NCBI RefSeq assembly: GCF_000815105.2
Contig: NZ_CP010310.2
Span: 5,332,001 to 5,396,000 of the forward strand
Length of the DNA: 64,000 bases
Direction of reading: 5' to 3'
Origin: Pandoraea pulmonicola
GTDB lineage: Bacteria > Pseudomonadota > Gammaproteobacteria > Burkholderiales > Burkholderiaceae
Numbering within the stretch: position 1 is the stretch's first letter; each line of letters starts with the position of its first letter. Below the pieces are notes generated by a model, which had not been told where the DNA came from, searched no databases, and was given only the letters and a program-made list of their open reading frames with translations. The position numbers and the translations under genes were made by a program. Positions 55,578-63,675 of this stretch are shown one piece after another.

Positions 55578-55658
55578 TGAGCGATTCATGCAAGCGCAGA
55601 CGGCGAGACCATGCGACAGTCAATTGCGATCCCAGAAATTTCTGTCATGTGAGAAGCC
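55578..55658 (+). repeat. Duplicated upstream segment, copy 2
   Basis: Matches 53138-53216 over about 80 bp with a few substitutions and two small indels, placed identically before the start codon of paralogue 2. Confidence 0.8.
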
Positions 55659-56480
55659 ATGAGTCAAGTTCCCAGCACTGGAGCCACGCGCTCCCAATCC
55701 CCAGCGACGGCCTCCACGTCGGCGCAACCTCGACAGAACGGACAGCCGCCTACTGCGCTGGCTGCCAATGTGCGCGGGGTACGTCAGGCCGATGGAGAGA
55801 CCGACATGCCGTCGAGCTCGACCCAACGGCCACTTTCGCTCGCAACACTGGCAATCACCTCGAACGGTGGAACGGACAGGCGTCCAGCGCCACAGGACGC
55901 GAGCCGTGGAAGGGATGCTGTTGTCATGCAGCCTCCGGCCAGAATCCCTGAACAAAGGCCTGGCGCGGCGGGCATCGAGGCAGCGGGTGGGCCAGTCGGT
56001 CTGGCCAGGCGGGAAAATATTCCGCCGGCGGTACCGAGACATTTCCTTCATGGAGACGGCCGCCTGCCCCAACGCGGCGAAGTCCAGCATAACCCGCGCG
56101 GGAATGTGGGGATCACCGATGCCGTGTTGCGACAGTGGGCGGGCATCGAGGCAGCGGGTGGGATCGAAGGTCTGGCCAGACGATTCCATGTCTCGCTTGC
56201 GGCAATAAGACATTACCTTCGTGCCGATGGCCGCCTGACCCGGTACGGCGAAAACCGGCTCAACGCGCGCAGGAATGCGAGGGTCGACGATGTCATGTTG
56301 CGACAGTGGGTGGACCTCGGCCGGGCGGGCATCGAGGCAGCGGGTGGGCTCGAAGGTCTGGCCAGACGATTTCATGTCTCGCTTGCGGCAATAAGACATT
56401 ACCTTCGTGCCGATGGCCGCCCGACCCGGTACGGTGAAGACCGGCTTAACGCGCGCAGGAATGCGAACGTCCCTAACTAA
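55659..56480 (+). CDS. Tandem-repeat effector-like protein, paralogue 2 (short, degenerate)
   Basis: 273 residues. The N-terminus (MSQVPSTGATRSQSPATAST) is shared with paralogues 1 and 3, as is the region PTALAANVRGVRQADGETD. Only about three repeat units are left: one degraded (GLARRENIPPAVPRHFLHGD), one missing the DLGKA segment, and one full (VMLRQWVDLGRAGIEAAGG). Two units share SLAAIRHYLRADGR exactly, pointing to recent duplication. It ends NANVPN without the RLRKAG tail of its relatives, so it may be a decaying copy that is still open. Confidence 0.65.
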   Translation: MSQVPSTGATRSQSPATASTSAQPRQNGQPPTALAANVRGVRQADGETDMPSSSTQRPLSLATLAITSNGGTDRRPAPQDASRGRDAVVMQPPARIPEQRPGAAGIEAAGGPVGLARRENIPPAVPRHFLHGDGRLPQRGEVQHNPRGNVGITDAVLRQWAGIEAAGGIEGLARRFHVSLAAIRHYLRADGRLTRYGENRLNARRNARVDDVMLRQWVDLGRAGIEAAGGLEGLARRFHVSLAAIRHYLRADGRPTRYGEDRLNARRNANVPN

Positions 56481-56523
56481 CGGCAGGTAATCGCGCTCTC
56501 GGAAATTTCTATCGTGTGAAGCC

Positions 56524-58329
56524 ATGGGTCAAGTTTCCAGCACCGGAGCCATCTGCTCCCAGCCGCGAGTGACTGCGTCGACGTCGGCGCTGCAGCCTAC
56601 TGCGTTGGCTACCAATGTGCGCGCGGTACGTCAGGCCGATGGGAGGGCCGACGTGCCGTCGAGCTCGGCCCAACGACCGCAATCGCTCGCAACGCTGGCA
56701 ATCACCTCGGGCAATGGATCGGAAAAGCGTTCATCACCACAGGATGCAGGCAGCGGAAAGGATGCTGTTTTCATGCCGCCGCGCCCGGCCAAAATCCCTC
56801 GACAAGAGACTGGCGCGTCGGGCGGGAGAGCGCAGATCACCGACGCCATGTTGCAGACGTGGAAGACCCTCGGCAAAGCAGGAATTGATGCCGAAGGTGG
56901 ACTCGACGGTCTGGCCCGACGGGCCAATGTCCTGACTGGGACACTGAGGATGTACCTTCATGCCGATGGCAGTCTGACCCAGCGCGGCGAGGACCGGCTC
57001 AACCCGGACAAAAGAGCGACGATCACCGACACCATGTTGCAGGCGTGGAAAGACCTCGGCAAAGCGGGACTCGAGGCCGAGGGTGGGCTCGACGGTCTGG
57101 CCAGGCAGCACAATGTCTCGACCGGGGCACTGAAAAATTACCTTCGGGCAGACGGCAGCCTGACCCAGCTCGGCGAAGACCGGCTCAACCGGGGCAGGAA
57201 AGCGAGGATCACTAACGCCATGCTGCAGACGTGGAAGACGCTCGGTAAAGCGGGGCTCGAGGCCGAGGGGGGACTCGACGGTCTGGCCAGACGGGACAAG
57301 GTCGCGATTGCGGCACTGAAACACTACATTCTTGCAGACGGCCGACTGACCCAAGTCGGCGAAGACCGGCTCAACCCGAGCGGGAAAGCGAAGATCACCG
57401 ACGCCATGCTGCAGGTGTGGAAGGACCGCGGCAAAGCAGAGCTCGAGGCCGCGGGTGGGCTCGACGGTCTGGCCAGGCAGCACAACGTCCCGGCTGGGGC
57501 GCTGAGAAATTATCTTCGTGCCAACGGCAGCCTGACCCAGCGCGGCGAGGACCGGCTCAATCTGCGCCGAAAAGCGAAGATCACCGACGCCATGCTGCAG
57601 ACGTGGAAAGACCACGGCAAAGCGGAGATCGAGGCCGCGGGTGGGATCGACGGTCTGGCCAGGCAGCACAAGGTCCCAGCTACGGCATTGAGAAAATACC
57701 TTCATGCAGACGGCAGCCTGACCCAGTTCGGCGAAGACCGGCTCGACCCGCACAGGAAAGCGAGGATCACCGACGCGGTGCTGCAGACGTGGAAAGACCT
57801 CGGCAAAGCGGGGATTGATGCCGCGGGTGGGCTCGACGGTCTGGCCAGGCAGCACAATGTCCCGGCTACGGCATTGAGAAAATACCTTCATGCAGACGGT
57901 CGCCTGACCCAACTCGGCGAAGACCGGCTCAACTCACACAGGAAAGCGAAGATCACCGACGCCATGCTGCAGACGTGGAAAGACCTCGGCAAAGCGGGGA
58001 TTGAAGCCGCGGGTGGGCTCAACGGTCTGGCCAGCCAGCACAATGTCCCGGCTATGGCCCTGAAAAATTACCTTCGCGCAGACGGCCGCCTGAGCCAACG
58101 CGGCGAAGACCGGCTCAACTCGCTCGGAAAAACAAAGATCACCGACGTCATGCTGCAAAGGTGGAAAGACCTCGGCAAGGCGGGGGTCGAGGCCGCGGGT
58201 GGGCTCGACGGTGTGGCCAGGCGGGACAAGGTCCCGGTTGCGGCATTGACCAATTACCTTCGTGCCGACGGCACCCTGACCCCGATCGGCGAGAACCGGC
58301 TCCGCAAGGCTGACGCACAGCCAACATGA
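56524..58329 (+). CDS. Tandem-repeat effector-like protein, paralogue 3 (eight 62-residue repeats)
   Basis: 601 residues. A Ser/Thr-rich N-terminus (MGQVSSTGAICSQPRVTAST) and the shared PTALATNVRAVRQADGRAD lead straight to eight 62-residue repeats (residues about 102-597), ending RLRKADAQPT, close to RLRKAGARPA in paralogue 1. It lacks the proline-rich repeats of paralogue 1. Repeats here vary at unit residue 33 between A, H and D. The stop overlaps the start of the next gene by 4 bp (ATGA), so the two proteins are made together and may act together. Function unknown. Confidence 0.72.
   Translation: MGQVSSTGAICSQPRVTASTSALQPTALATNVRAVRQADGRADVPSSSAQRPQSLATLAITSGNGSEKRSSPQDAGSGKDAVFMPPRPAKIPRQETGASGGRAQITDAMLQTWKTLGKAGIDAEGGLDGLARRANVLTGTLRMYLHADGSLTQRGEDRLNPDKRATITDTMLQAWKDLGKAGLEAEGGLDGLARQHNVSTGALKNYLRADGSLTQLGEDRLNRGRKARITNAMLQTWKTLGKAGLEAEGGLDGLARRDKVAIAALKHYILADGRLTQVGEDRLNPSGKAKITDAMLQVWKDRGKAELEAAGGLDGLARQHNVPAGALRNYLRANGSLTQRGEDRLNLRRKAKITDAMLQTWKDHGKAEIEAAGGIDGLARQHKVPATALRKYLHADGSLTQFGEDRLDPHRKARITDAVLQTWKDLGKAGIDAAGGLDGLARQHNVPATALRKYLHADGRLTQLGEDRLNSHRKAKITDAMLQTWKDLGKAGIEAAGGLNGLASQHNVPAMALKNYLRADGRLSQRGEDRLNSLGKTKITDVMLQRWKDLGKAGVEAAGGLDGVARRDKVPVAALTNYLRADGTLTPIGENRLRKADAQPT
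56827..58314 (+). repeat. Eight tandem 186-bp repeats (62-residue units), array 2
   Basis: Again 8 x 186 bp without indels. Units are homologous to array 1 at protein and DNA level. Units 5 and 6 share ARQH(K/N)VPATALRKYLHADG, pointing to internal duplication. Confidence 0.92.
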
Positions 58330-59630
58330 ACGACAATGTTCCGAGCTATTTAAAAGTCAGGATACCTAACAATATTGTTCACCTGCCCCCCGCGCTGGCG
58401 AGTACCGACTCGTCAGCGTACGAGTGTCACTTACATGGCGAGCGTCTTTTGACACCCGCCGCACCACATCCACTGGTGACGACAATGCAGATTGCCAAGT
58501 ACCAAAATTATGGCTTTGAGCCAAGCCAGTACCGTATCGATAGCCTCCGTTCACTTGAAGACTACGATCTGACGGCCCCGGAGGAGCGGGAACACTTCCG
58601 CAGGAGGTTCTCCCATATGGGGTGCTGGGAGAAAATCAAGGATTGCGTCAGGGGCGAGGGAAAAAAGCAGGTCCTGCATGACCTGTCCACGGCGGCCATC
58701 GCTGCAAAGTTGCTGGAGATGGGGGAATATCGGCCGAGTCATTCTGGAGAACCGAACGAGCCCGGTTTTCTGGTCCCGCCAGAGGAAGCGGCAGTTTGCG
58801 CACGATTGCTAAGGAACCTGACAGAGGACGCACGGTGGGAGGCGCTTGATCGGCCAATATTGCTGGGAGACGAGTGTGCGCTGGCTCTCAAGCTCAGATT
58901 CGGCGACAGCGAATTTCTGAAACTTCCGATAGTGGCGGAGTGCTTCAAGGGCGGCGAGGGCGGGCTGACGGGAAATGAGATCCGCCGTGTGTTCGAGGCC
59001 CGCATCGGAAACCAGTCACTCATCGAGAAAGCGACTCAGACGGTACTTCAAGCCGGGATCGATCAGGAGATCGAGAGGGATAACGGGCCAACTGGCAATA
59101 CCATTGGCAATACGCATCGGGAGCAATACTGGTTGGACTTCGGCCGGGCAGGCGATGTCCAGTTTGTCCTCGCCGATGGAAGCCGGGTCCAGGCCAAGGA
59201 TCATCTCCCACAGCCCAGGGACTTGGATGCTGTCATGGCAAAGGGTGACGGAGCAACCAATGCCGCGGCTTTACTCATCGACCAAGGCTATCCGACGCTG
59301 CTGACTTCCAAACTTGTCCAGTGGCAAGCCTCCCTGCGGGAGATCGATGACTTCTGCAAAAAGTTCCTGACGGAAGGCGAGGTGGACCACGTATCGTCAG
59401 GTGCGAGAATTACATGGCAAATCCCCACTGAGTTTCACCAAACCCGGACGGTGCGCGGCACATTTGAAACAAGAAGCCACACCGAGGAATACAACGTGAC
59501 GATCAGGGCCGACCTGCGATTCTCGCGAGATTTCTATAAGCAAATCTTGAACGGTAGTGCCATGGATCTCCGTCGGCTTGGCGTGGAGCGCGCGACCATA
59601 ACGCGTCTGGTCATGGCCGAAGCGGAATGA
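58326..59630 (+). CDS. Effector-like protein with SopD/SifA-type WEKIKD motif
   Basis: 434 residues, no signal peptide or membrane helix. At residues 98-110 it reads HMGCWEKIKDCVRGE..., followed by a Lys pair and a helical VLHDL. Salmonella effectors SifA, SopD and SopD2 have a closely similar W-(E/D)-K/R-(I/M/F)-K-D-x-(F) segment that serves in translocation and membrane targeting. The rest (EQYWLDFGRAGDVQFVLADG, beta-rich C-terminus) is not recognised. Base composition is lower in GC than the catabolic genes. ATGA overlap with paralogue 3 fixes the start. Comparison is from memory of the motif, so homology beyond it is unproven. Confidence 0.62.
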   Translation: MNDNVPSYLKVRIPNNIVHLPPALASTDSSAYECHLHGERLLTPAAPHPLVTTMQIAKYQNYGFEPSQYRIDSLRSLEDYDLTAPEEREHFRRRFSHMGCWEKIKDCVRGEGKKQVLHDLSTAAIAAKLLEMGEYRPSHSGEPNEPGFLVPPEEAAVCARLLRNLTEDARWEALDRPILLGDECALALKLRFGDSEFLKLPIVAECFKGGEGGLTGNEIRRVFEARIGNQSLIEKATQTVLQAGIDQEIERDNGPTGNTIGNTHREQYWLDFGRAGDVQFVLADGSRVQAKDHLPQPRDLDAVMAKGDGATNAAALLIDQGYPTLLTSKLVQWQASLREIDDFCKKFLTEGEVDHVSSGARITWQIPTEFHQTRTVRGTFETRSHTEEYNVTIRADLRFSRDFYKQILNGSAMDLRRLGVERATITRLVMAEAE

Positions 59631-59977
59631 CAGGCTCATCGAGATAGTGCCCGCGTCGAGCGGGTTTGACCGCGCCTTGATGGGGGTTGAAAACCGCCCC
59701 TGATGCCTGACGGACGACATGGGGCAGCCCCCGTGAGCTTCCACCACATAACACGTCCTCGCGACTCCGGCGCAAACGGGCACAGCTTTCAGCGTGATGC
59801 CGTCCCGATGCCCGTTTTTTTATAGCCATCCATGCGGTTCATCGTCCAGCATGCAGCTATCCAACCGGCGATGCCTGTACGGCAACCCGTCGCGCAAACC
59901 AAGCCGACTACAGACAACGTGAGAACAGTGCCAGCGTGTCCTGCTTCACGCAGAACCGTTGGGAGTCCCCGGGGGCG
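59631..59977. other. Intergenic region before the ubiquitin ligase gene
   Basis: About 350 bp. The first half holds a terminator (59774-59822); the second half must contain the promoter of the next gene, but no clear -10/-35 or TTCG-N16-TTCG type box is visible. Confidence 0.4.
59774..59822 (+). terminator. Rho-independent terminator of the repeat-protein / SopD-like operon
   Basis: 9-bp stem AAACGGGCA / TGCCCGTTT with a 26-nt loop, followed by a run of T (59815-59821). Confidence 0.72.
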
Positions 59978-62131
59978 ATGCCCTCCTCCATTACCATTTC
60001 ATTCATGATACTGATCACGCCCACTGGATCATCCTCGCTGGCCGCGATGGCTCGGCTGTTGTGCGCGCCGTTCCGCTCGCCCCGGCAAGTCGATGAAGTG
60101 AAAGGGTTGGTGCTCGAGTACGCGGGCCAGCGCAACGACCCGGATCATGAACGGCGCTGCACGGCGTTATTGGCCGCGCTTGCGTGGGTCCATCGCCAGT
60201 TCAGCCGGACGGGCGGTGCCGACATCGAGTCGGTGTACCGGGACTTGGCGCGGCATCTGGCGCGCTCATGCCATGAAGGCATGGACGTCGAGGCATTGGC
60301 CGACGTTCTCGCAAGCGTTTGCTCGGAAAATTCGCCTGGTGGCCAGCCCACCAATCGCTCTCCGACGTATGTTCAGCTCGCCAGTGACGTACTTGCTACG
60401 CTGAAGACTGGCGTGAAAGCGGACCAATTCCTGAGCGAACTGAGCGGGAGCTTATCCGGGCAGCGCGAGGGACAAGACAGCGGCATCGATGAGCTCTACC
60501 GGTGTGCAGTATGCGCATGGGCGGCAATCGTGCCGCCGGATGGGGCTGAGAGTATGGGTCGAGCCATCGCGAGAGACAGAATTCTCAACCTGGAGGATGG
60601 AAAACTGGATTTGGAGCGCCTGGGTTTATGCAGCCTGCCGGATTTGCCCAAGGGCCTCATGGCGCTTAACGCTCGATTCAACGACCTGACCCAACTACCG
60701 GAATTGCCCGCGGAACTCACTGTGCTTAGCGTGAGCGGCAACCCGTTGCCTCAACTCCCGACCTTGCCCAAGGGCCTTACAGCGCTTGATGCAGTCGGCG
60801 GCCATTTGACTTGCCTGCCGGAACTACCAGCAGGCCTCAGGACACTTGAGGTAAGCAACAACTATCTAACCTATCTGCCGGAATTACCAACGAGCCTCAC
60901 GAGGCTTATCGTGAACATGAACGAGTTGCGCCAACTCCCGACATTGCCCCCGGGGCTTGTGTGGCTTAGTGTGAAAGACAACCAACTGCGGCGGCTCCCG
61001 GCCCTGCCCGCCTCTCTCACGAATCTCGACGCGTATATCAATCGGTTGACCCAGTTGCCGCCAAGCGTTTTCAACATGCCTCACCATGGTCGGGTATCTG
61101 TTGAAGGCAATCCATTGTCGCCCGCCTTCCTGCAACAATTGCTCGCCGCCACATCTGCGCCTGGGTATAGCGGGCCTCAGATCCACTTCTCCATGGAGGC
61201 TCCCGATGTGGCCGATACGGAGGCACGTCCGCTCCACGAGGCGGTTCGGGTCTGGTTGAACAACAACGAGCGCGCACGCACGAGCCAATGGCAAGCGCAC
61301 GGCAAGGAAGCAAACGCCGCGGAGTTCTCGCGTTTTCTGGACCGTTTGGAAGCGTCCGTCAACTACAGTCCTGAATTCAGGACGACGGTGGCCGAATGGT
61401 TGGCCAAGCTCGGTCAGGATGCCGAACTTCGCCGACTGACTTTCCAGGTTGCCCGAGGGGCCACCGAGACCTGCGAGGATCGCGTTGCGTTGACGTATAA
61501 CAACCTCAGGAAACTCAGTCATGAGCACGCCGTCAGCCGTGGCGATTATGACGACAGACTCGGTGAGATCGTCGAGCGCGGGCGCGGGGCATTTCGCCTG
61601 GACGCACTGGAAAAGATTGCTCGCAAGAAAGCCCAGACGTTGTGGCTGGTCGACGAAATCGAAGTCTATCTGGCCTATCAGGTCCAACTGCGCGACCGGC
61701 TGCACTTACCCACCGACATCGCAAACATGCGCTTCTTCGATGTCTCGGGGGTGAATGCGCAGGATCTGGAGGATGCCGAGCGGGAGGTTCTTGCTCGGGA
61801 GCAGGCGGAATTCCCGCAGTACTTCCTGACCGAATGGGCGCCTTGGCAGCAGGTGCTGGCGCGGTTGGACCCTGAGGGAACGAAGCGTGCGCGTCAACAA
61901 ATGCACGATATGCTCCCGGACTACGATCGGGAAGTGACTGCGCGGCTGAACCGCATCAACCTGTCCGGCGATATTGGGGCGCGGGCGGAACTCGGGCTCG
62001 AAATCATCAAGCCCCGGCAGTTGGCGGTCTATAAAGAGCTCACGCAAGAGCTCTTGCGCAAGCGGGGTGAAGAGGCACTGATGAAGCGGATTATGGGGAC
62101 TGGCAACCAAAGACAGTCGTTTTTTCGATGA
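59978..62131 (+). CDS. LRR-NEL E3 ubiquitin ligase, IpaH/SspH-type type III effector
   Basis: 717 residues from ATG 59978 (GTG at 59936 and ATG at 60005 are alternatives). A helical N-terminus (1-200) is followed by about eight 20-residue leucine-rich repeats (about 203-365; LPELPAELTVLSVSGNPLPQ, LPTLPKGLTALDA, LPELPAGLRTLEVSNN). This is the bacterial LPX subtype. The NEL domain (about 390-700) has the catalytic cysteine C499 in ETCEDRVALTYNNLRK, matching the CxD active site, plus GAFRLDALEKIA and FPQYFLTEW. Such proteins are injected into host cells and attach ubiquitin to targets bound by the LRR. It is the most secure functional call in the effector block. Confidence 0.9.
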   Translation: MPSSITISFMILITPTGSSSLAAMARLLCAPFRSPRQVDEVKGLVLEYAGQRNDPDHERRCTALLAALAWVHRQFSRTGGADIESVYRDLARHLARSCHEGMDVEALADVLASVCSENSPGGQPTNRSPTYVQLASDVLATLKTGVKADQFLSELSGSLSGQREGQDSGIDELYRCAVCAWAAIVPPDGAESMGRAIARDRILNLEDGKLDLERLGLCSLPDLPKGLMALNARFNDLTQLPELPAELTVLSVSGNPLPQLPTLPKGLTALDAVGGHLTCLPELPAGLRTLEVSNNYLTYLPELPTSLTRLIVNMNELRQLPTLPPGLVWLSVKDNQLRRLPALPASLTNLDAYINRLTQLPPSVFNMPHHGRVSVEGNPLSPAFLQQLLAATSAPGYSGPQIHFSMEAPDVADTEARPLHEAVRVWLNNNERARTSQWQAHGKEANAAEFSRFLDRLEASVNYSPEFRTTVAEWLAKLGQDAELRRLTFQVARGATETCEDRVALTYNNLRKLSHEHAVSRGDYDDRLGEIVERGRGAFRLDALEKIARKKAQTLWLVDEIEVYLAYQVQLRDRLHLPTDIANMRFFDVSGVNAQDLEDAEREVLAREQAEFPQYFLTEWAPWQQVLARLDPEGTKRARQQMHDMLPDYDREVTARLNRINLSGDIGARAELGLEIIKPRQLAVYKELTQELLRKRGEEALMKRIMGTGNQRQSFFR

Positions 62132-62325
62132 CCGAGGACAAGTTGGCGAGTGTCAAGAACCGCGAAGACTCTTTCGCGTCCTTCGCCAAAAGGAACGATT
62201 CTTGAAAGATTTTTGTGGGCCGTATCAAACATACTTCGCTGCATTGCTCATTCGCATTCGCCCGCCTAGTCAGTTCTTACCCCTATTCGCCAGCAATGGC
62301 GCAAAAATCGTAAGCACGTGCCGAG

Positions 62326-63675
62326 ATGAACCTCCCGACCTCTACTCACCCCAGCGGACCCCATACCTCGTCGACGCAGTTTCCGATCGGTGAGACTTCT
62401 CCCGGCACCCACCGCGCGAATGGCAGCGGGAGTGGCATGGCCGCCAACATTCGTGCCATTTTTTTGCACGTGGGCCAATCGCTCGCGAGTAAGCTCGGCC
62501 AGGCTCGCGATTTTGTGCAGAGCGCGCCCTCCAGCTTCATGCACGCCGTCAGGTCGGTTTTTGTGGGGAGCACCACCTCGGCTGGTCAGCCCCAGGACAC
62601 ATCGCCGGTCGCGGAAGCATGGACTGCTATCTCATTGGAGACGCAAACGCCAGGGGATGCACCTGGGCGCGTCGTTGTCGAGCATGGGACCGCACCGTCA
62701 TCCCTGGAGTTGACAGCGGCGCTGCACAACGTCATCAAGGATCTGGAGTCCGGATTTTTCTTCCGTCAGCCAAGACTGGTCAGCGATGCAGTGGAATGTC
62801 TGAGGCCACTTGCCACCAAGCGCGAATTGACGCGCCTGGATCTGATGGATCTCATCGACGCTACATACACCTTGCGGAACTTTCCGCAAAAAGATCGGTT
62901 TACCGCCGCACAGCACGCCAGCATCGAGCGCCTGGAACGTGCCACCCATCTGTTCGTGGGACCGACCTCCGGGTTGCGCACCAGCCTGAGTAGTTTGAGC
63001 GCCAGGTTGGAGGCCAAGCAAAGTGTGCCGGACTTCGCCGCTTACCTGCGGGCGCATCATCCCGCCATGATCGATCGTGACCCGATATCGGGAGCTGATC
63101 GGCTAACTGAGACGGGGATGAGAGACTATGAGGGTGTCAAACGGGCATTCAATAGCGTGACGAAGCGCCCTCACGTGATTCGCCCTGTCGAGCCCAATAT
63201 GGACGAGCACGAAAAGGACGTCGCGAAACTCATAGGAGGCGAATACTTCCGATATCAGAATGCCATTCGAGGGACGGACGATCAGCTCGGCACCAAAAAA
63301 TTGCTGATCGAATATTCCCAGATCGTGGAGAGTCTCGCGCGAGCCAACCCGGAGCGGGTGAGTCGCGAGCGCTATGCAACGGTCTTTCCGGGGGGCGTTA
63401 CACATCCGGATCAGTTGGTCGCGGGGCACGAGTACACTGAGCCAGGTATCGTCTTTGTCGGCGGCGAGCGACCTAACGATAAAGGTTATCGGATGATCAT
63501 CTCCCTGGCGAAGGGCATCCCAGTCGATGCGCGGGCACTTTACGGTCACAGCCGTGGTGACAGAGACAAAATGCAGTGGCTTACGCTACCCGGCGCAAAG
63601 TTCCGGTTCGACGGCCTTGAGGGAGGCAGGTCGGAGAGGTACACGACTTACTACTTCACTCAGATTGAGCGCTGA
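62326..63675 (+). CDS. Effector-like protein, possible ADP-ribosyltransferase fold
   Basis: 449 residues. The N-terminal 45 residues are Ser/Thr/Gly-rich and disordered, as in type III effectors; no signal peptide is present. The middle is helical. The C-terminal 80 residues (GIVFVGGERP, RMIISLAKGIPVDARALYGH, QWLTLPGAKFRFDG) follow the strand order of arginine ADP-ribosyltransferases, where a strand with Ser is followed by ExE and then LPPGxxF. The ExE glutamates are not visible here (RDKMQWL instead), so either activity is lost or the resemblance is only structural. Low GC like its neighbours. Confidence 0.55.
   Translation: MNLPTSTHPSGPHTSSTQFPIGETSPGTHRANGSGSGMAANIRAIFLHVGQSLASKLGQARDFVQSAPSSFMHAVRSVFVGSTTSAGQPQDTSPVAEAWTAISLETQTPGDAPGRVVVEHGTAPSSLELTAALHNVIKDLESGFFFRQPRLVSDAVECLRPLATKRELTRLDLMDLIDATYTLRNFPQKDRFTAAQHASIERLERATHLFVGPTSGLRTSLSSLSARLEAKQSVPDFAAYLRAHHPAMIDRDPISGADRLTETGMRDYEGVKRAFNSVTKRPHVIRPVEPNMDEHEKDVAKLIGGEYFRYQNAIRGTDDQLGTKKLLIEYSQIVESLARANPERVSRERYATVFPGGVTHPDQLVAGHEYTEPGIVFVGGERPNDKGYRMIISLAKGIPVDARALYGHSRGDRDKMQWLTLPGAKFRFDGLEGGRSERYTTYYFTQIER

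Noticed and set aside
53946..58314. Tandem repeats as a CRISPR array
   Set aside because: Units are 186 bp, contiguous and in frame within one protein; no short repeats with unique spacers and no cas genes.
53946..58314. TAL effector or Bat-type repeats
   Set aside because: Units are 62 residues, not 33-35, and lack the LTxxQVVAIA and RVD-HGG patterns.
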